Source of the DNA: Dipetalonema caudispina
Lineage: Eukaryota > Nematoda > Chromadorea > Rhabditida > Onchocercidae
DNA length: 64,000 nt
Reading direction: 5' to 3'
Assembly: GCA_013365325.1 (NCBI GenBank)
Contig: JABVXV010000102.1
Location: forward strand, 1 to 64,000
Within the stretch, counting starts at the first letter, position 1; every line of letters starts with the position of its first letter. The notes below the pieces were generated by a model. That model worked only from the letters and a program-made list of their open reading frames with translations. It was not told where the DNA came from and made no database searches. The position numbers and the translations under genes are program-made. Below are positions 61,601-64,000 of this stretch, piece after piece.

Positions 61601-64000
61601 AAACTGGATAGTGAAAAACAAAAAATGTAAGATTTGGAAGTAAAAGAGCATAAATATTTTATCTAAGTTTTTAATTTTGTACATATTAATGTTTGAATGA
61701 AGTGGAGATTTACTACTGCCATACCTTTCAATTTTTTGCTGGTATAACACAGGAACGTCGGATAGATTTTCTAGCTGAATTGGTGGTGGATAGTAACGGA
61801 CGTCTGTGAAGGTAACATAGAATATAGCGCTGTTGAGTATCACCTCAACTCTCAGAAACTGAGGTGTTTCATCCGCATCTCTTTAAAATGAATATGAAAC
61901 ATTGGAAGAAAAACAGTTCTTGTGTACAAACAGGGAGATATTATACTTCTAAGGTAATACCTGAATCAGACAACTTGTCTCATGAAATGCTATACCTGAT
62001 CGATGCATTCACTATCAAATACTATTTCAAACAAACAGAAGGTATGTGGTTATAAAACATCGTTTTATTGCTATACTGACAAGAAATGATGTTTTACACT
62101 TATTTTCTAATGAAGCAATCACGCAACTAATAGAATTTAATGATGTTCCTGATAGAAAAATACTCAGAAAATTGTACATTTGTTTGATTCCAGAAAAATA
62201 TTATAACCGAAATCCTCTTAAATACATTAAGGATCAACGCTCCCTCCATATTTTTCCATAATTAATATTAAAACCTCATAGTAACATGAAAGGAGCTGAT
62301 GAGATCGATTCTAAATGGACAACTCCAGTACTTGACATCATCACGTTTTACACATATCATTCGTTTGTCCTCAAAATTTTCATTCCAAATCAGGTTGCAC
62401 TTGCTAGCTACTTTTACATGCTGATTGGGCTGCTGAAAAAAACTTTATTAATCACCTATTCAGATAAAATGAATAGAACTCTTCGTTTGGTAACTGCATC
62501 AAATAGTACTTACCTCCTAAACTATTATTGCTTCTTTTAAAAAAAGTAAACCTATGTCATAAATGAACGATGATCCTAATACATCAAAAGCTCTCCAACT
62601 ATAGCTATCATATTTCAATTTCCTAGTATCATTCAAAGAGAAGCGCATACTGAATACAAGATAAATCACATACATCAATGCGATCAATATGGCTTAACGA
62701 AAGTCCGAAAGACGTTTGATTATTGAGCACGTAACGTGGGGTAAGCATAACAACTTGGGTATCTTTGTACCTACCAGTTCCTTGCCGCACTTCCACACCG
62801 ATATTATATATCCTACAATGAATAATTCAAAAACCAACCACGGCATGTATGTAAAAAATAGTTTGTTTTAAAACATCAAGTATCTAGAATTTGAAAAGTG
62901 TAAAACAAACTGTGTCGGATGTTGATCGTGAACTAGCCGTAATTTCATGGAGTGCAGCCCAACTGTAAGTGGAAACTTGGGTCCAAACAATGGTTTGTAG
63001 CTCTGATCACTGGTATGATTCTGGCCGATCCTTATAGTGCATCTGCAAAAATATAGTTTTAATTAAATAATACTAAAGTGTAGGACGACTGTTCTGAATT
63101 TTTTGACTCAGTTATGAATTTTAAGATGTACTGTTTTGGGCAGTTGTCGTTAGCAAATGAGAACATCAATGGATTCCGATCCTTCGCACTTTCATGTTCT
63201 TCCATTTGTCCAGCAGCTATACCATTTGTTGCTTCCTGTTTGATAATTAGTGGAATACCGGATTTATTAACAATCCAGTATGGTACCTGCAACAGTACAC
63301 TGAAATGTTTCTAGCTGAAATGATGTGAAAGCAACATAAGTCTAAAGTTTAAGCTTTAAAGCGTTTAAAAGAGAGGAGGATCACAAAATAATGAAATATT
63401 AAGATTTCCTCATGTGAGAATGACAAATCAACATATCTCTCAGTTTCTGAAAGAATAATGAAAAACAAATTAATGAAAATAAAACATACCCACAAAGCCA
63501 GCAAAACAGCTCCGCTGCTACCAATACTTAGACTGCAGTACATGTCCAGATATCGCTTTTTCGAATCTTTCATACGTAAATGCAAGCGATCTACATCACC
63601 GGCTTTTTGCATCAGTGAACATCTGAAAAACAGTTGACATTAAATTTCTTCAAAATATTTTTAATCTCAACTTTATAAGCAAAATTAAGCCCAAGAATTC
63701 TTAAATTCAGAAAACTACAATTCGACGAGCGTCTTATTAATGAGAGAAAGCTCCAAATGATAACCATTCTTTTTTGAATGACGTACCTTGTGACTGTAAT
63801 TTCGCGCACTGAGACGAATCGATCGGTGACAACCTCAAAACTGATACTTTCTGCGGTATTAACCTGAAATCCAGCAACTTCGACACAAAATAAAAAAAAA
63901 AGCAGTGCTTCTGCTGCAAGAATACATCACGCTTGCACCAGTAATGACACATTTTTCACACAAGGAGGATTTGGAAACGGAACCAAACACTTTAAATTGC
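55642..64000 (-). CDS. VPS13D: VPS13D, C-terminal part (gene continues beyond the window)
   Basis: Twenty-four exons in phase, from 64000 (cut by the window): ..63931, 63863..63787, 63622..63490, 63286..63132, 63042..62911, 62812..62674, 62432..62275, 61880..61725, 61566..61363, 61104..60828, 60595..60401, 60108..59958, 59593..59466, 59335..59180, 59035..58957, 58772..58632, 58515..58351, 58071..57902, 57497..57360, 57155..57075, 56913..56793, 56631..56487, 56361..56156, 55808..55642. They give about 1180 residues. VPS13 proteins are rod-like lipid-transfer bridges at organelle contacts; VPS13D acts at ER, mitochondria and peroxisomes. Seen: the adaptor-binding (VAB) repeats with VPYWIVNKSGIPLI, a trefoil-like insert (NQLWRFAQDGCLENVG ... 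FQKWQF) found in VPS13D but not VPS13A/C, the region GIGLSFINGLHEELIYARF, the ATG2-like C-terminal helices with AFGNPLGLASDLKESFEGL, and a PH-like end. The segment LPRVTMNLQSLLPCYSEG also matches VPS13D. Weak donor: GTGCGC after 59180. Confidence 0.9.
58518..58607. repeat. 45-bp tandem duplication inside a VPS13D intron
   Basis: Two adjacent copies of 45 bp (58518-58562 and 58563-58607) differ at only a few positions. They fill most of the 116-bp intron just upstream (in gene sense) of the exon 58515..58351. Each copy carries the TTTAGTTGTAAC string that precedes the real acceptor. The minus reading frame stays open through both copies. Confidence 0.85.

Noticed and set aside
1..64000. CRISPR arrays, rRNA, tRNA, transposase or reverse-transcriptase ORFs, bacterial (Wolbachia-like) insertions
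   Set aside because: None recognised by eye on either strand; a tRNAscan and repeat-library search would be needed to exclude small or decayed copies.

Overview
The window looks like a piece of a nematode nuclear chromosome, most likely from a filarial (clade III) worm. It is AT-rich, and every recognisable gene is broken into many short exons. The introns are short to moderate and end in the nematode-type TTTTCAG / ATTTCAG acceptor. The encoded proteins are animal housekeeping proteins with nematode-like sequence. No bacterial genes, operon promoters, CRISPR arrays, phage genes, transposon ORFs, rRNA or tRNA genes were recognised. Gene models were built by hand from splice sites, reading-frame phase and family similarity recalled from knowledge. 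No search was run.

Layout. 1-3.1 kb: no gene seen. 3.08-3.56 kb (-): cysteine-rich ORF pair of unknown function. 5.0-6.18 kb (-): SDHD, the small membrane anchor of succinate dehydrogenase. 6.49-10.7 kb (+): methionine synthase reductase (MTRR), apparently without its flavodoxin domain, head-to-head with SDHD. 10.9-13.5 kb (-): BTB/POZ protein. 14.0-16.9 kb (-): fructosamine-3-kinase. 19.4-25.4 kb (+): SNX13-type sorting nexin (TM-PXA-RGS-PX-nexin C). 26.7-30.6 kb (-): KLHDC2-like kelch protein with a BC-box and Cul2-box. 31.3-35.2 kb (-): secreted LDLa/EGF/fibrinogen-related protein. 36.5-38.5 kb (+): PEX13. 39.8-42.2 kb (-): small homeobox protein. 42.2-50.4 kb: a gene-poor, repeat-rich stretch. 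50.4-52.9 kb (-): failed-axon-connections / CDR-type GST-like protein. 53.5-53.95 kb (-): a 50-58 residue membrane protein resembling the COX-assembly factor PET117. 54.4-54.8 kb (-): a possible small membrane protein. 55.6 kb to the window end (-): the last 24 exons of VPS13D.

The genes do not form a single pathway. Several share organelle themes: respiration (SDHD, PET117-like), peroxisomes (PEX13, and VPS13D from family knowledge) and lipid or endosome membrane contacts (SNX13, VPS13D). I treat this as neighbourhood, not proof of co-function.

The best candidates for novelty are: (1) the MTRR lacking an FMN domain, 305 bp from SDHD; (2) a kelch protein carrying both motifs of a CRL2 substrate receptor; (3) a secreted LDLa-EGF-FReD architecture; (4) a PEX13 whose SH3 domain has lost its usual peptide-binding residues; and (5) a 162-residue homeobox gene next to an 8 kb gene desert.
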